Below, in pieces: positions 63,218 to 64,000 of a stretch of DNA of 64,000 nt. Position 1 is the stretch's first letter. Every line of letters starts with the position of its first letter. Source of the DNA: Haloflavibacter putidus (lineage in GTDB: Bacteria; Bacteroidota; Bacteroidia; Flavobacteriales; Flavobacteriaceae). The notes under the pieces were generated by a model. The model searched no databases, was not told the DNA's origin, and saw only the letters and a program-made list of their open reading frames with translations. The stretch is taken from the NCBI RefSeq assembly GCF_006546625.1, contig NZ_VIAR01000001.1, forward strand, positions 186,001 through 250,000, given 5' to 3'. Made by a program: the position numbers and the translations under genes.

Positions 63218-64000
63218 ATGCAAAAAATTAAAGGAAGAGGTGCGCAGAAAAATACGGGAAATAGTTTTTTTGAACTCAACCACACACCAGACAACGAGTT
63301 TTTAGAACATTGCCACAAAGAAGGCGAAGAACCGGAAAGTAAGCAAACCAAATTCCAAACAATTTTTCCTAAAACAATTGTAAACAAAATAAAAAGCCCG
63401 GATGTTGGTATGGAATATTCTGTAAATCCGTACCAAGGTTGCGAGCACGGTTGTATTTATTGCTACGCCAGAAACACGCACGAGTTTTGGGGGTATTCTG
63501 CAGGCTTAGATTTTGAAAAGAAAATTTTGGTAAAAAAGAACGCCCCGCAATTGCTCGAAAAGAAAATAAATTCTAAAAATTGGTTAGTAAACACCATTGT
63601 ATTTTCAGGTAACACAGATTGTTACCAACCCATTGAAAAAAAGTTAAAAATTACGCGAGAATGTTTACAGCTAATGCTTCGGTATCGTCATCCTACTGCA
63701 ATTATTACCAAGAATTCTTTAGTGTTGCGTGATCTAGACATTTTAAGAGAACTGGCAAAAGACAATCTTATACGGGTAAATATTTCCATAACCTCCCTTT
63801 CCGAAAATACAAGAAGGTTGCTAGAACCCAGAACCGCCAGTATAAAAAAGCGTTTGCAAACCGTAGAAACCTTAGCCGCCAATAATATTCCGGTAAACGT
63901 TATGATGGCACCAATTATACCCGGAATAAACAATCACGAGATTTTAGGTTTAGTAAAAGAAGTAGCTAATCGCGGCGCAGAAAGTGTTGGGTATACAATT
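63218..64000 (+). CDS. PA0069-like radical SAM protein (partial)
   Basis: The frame runs from ATG 63218 to the window edge, 261 codons without a stop. The radical SAM cluster CEHGCIYCYARNTHEFWG (Cys near 75, 79 and 82) follows SVNPYQG. Later strands IVFSGNTDCYQPIE, AIITKNSLVLRDL and VNVMMAPIIPGIN match the PA0069 or spore-photoproduct-lyase-like group. It binds a 4Fe-4S cluster and cleaves S-adenosylmethionine; the substrate is not known. The rest of the gene lies beyond the window. Confidence 0.9.
   Translation, partial: MQKIKGRGAQKNTGNSFFELNHTPDNEFLEHCHKEGEEPESKQTKFQTIFPKTIVNKIKSPDVGMEYSVNPYQGCEHGCIYCYARNTHEFWGYSAGLDFEKKILVKKNAPQLLEKKINSKNWLVNTIVFSGNTDCYQPIEKKLKITRECLQLMLRYRHPTAIITKNSLVLRDLDILRELAKDNLIRVNISITSLSENTRRLLEPRTASIKKRLQTVETLAANNIPVNVMMAPIIPGINNHEILGLVKEVANRGAESVGYTI

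Overview
The window looks like an ordinary chromosomal segment of a member of the Flavobacteriia (Bacteroidota). The DNA is AT-rich. Starts are rarely preceded by a Shine-Dalgarno sequence, several promoters fit the Bacteroidota pattern TTG-N18..23-TAnnTTTG, and many secreted proteins and lipoproteins have signal peptides ending in QAQ or a lipobox. The gene families are typical of the class: Bat operon, IPExxxVDY protein, viroplasmin-type RNase H, TSP3-OmpA protein, FeoB-associated Cys-rich protein. I see no prophage, insertion sequence, CRISPR array or rRNA. One tRNA gene, tRNA-Ala(GGC), is present.

Layout. 1-3220 (minus): the start of an aerotolerance (Bat) operon, MoxR ATPase, DUF58 protein and a BatD-like membrane protein that runs off the left edge. 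3451-6723 (plus): a YdfG-like dehydrogenase, a Schlafen/AlbA_2-type protein, a PPP-family phosphatase and an outer-membrane beta-barrel. 6833-10395 (plus): a very tight four-gene unit of two different exported TraB/Tiki-fold proteins followed by a LytS-type kinase and a LytTR regulator. 10675-12835 (minus): an ALDH7-type dehydrogenase and 3-hydroxyanthranilate dioxygenase. 13140-22236 (plus): isoaspartyl peptidase, alpha-2-macroglobulin lipoprotein and PBP1C. 22399-28588 (plus): GbsR/MarR regulator plus a complete RND efflux pump. 28681-30648 (minus): CYTH protein and MltF-like transglycosylase. 30783-31868 (plus): DNA polymerase IV, convergent with a PH-like membrane protein. 32470-36733 (minus): acpP-fabF-rnc, IPExxxVDY protein and pyruvate kinase. 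36865-41180 (plus): purN, RNase H, a PfkB kinase and a large PurF-like protein. 41386-43317 (plus): a TPR histidine kinase. 43413-44021 (minus): superoxide dismutase. 44226-52870 (plus): an AddA-like helicase-nuclease and an AddB-like nuclease separated by kbl and an OmpA protein. 52873-54876 (plus): hydrolase, quinone oxidoreductase-like protein and tRNA-Ala. 55079-58314 (plus): SCO protein, FeoA, FeoB and a 44-residue Cys-rich protein. 58609-64000 (plus): HemJ, an NtrY-like kinase, enoyl-CoA hydratase, a secreted unknown and a radical SAM protein cut by the right edge.

Two observations stand out. First, the 10-mer CTTTACGGAA (or its complement TTCCGTAAAG) occurs at least 15 times by eye, eight of them between genes and four of those in two inverted pairs. 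A rough base-composition estimate predicts well under one copy, so this is probably a genome-wide functional or repetitive word. Second, the TraB-like pair fused in one operon to a LytTR two-component system resembles the parts list of a peptide-signalling circuit, and I know of no description of it. All positions, counts and motif matches were made by eye; no homology search was run.
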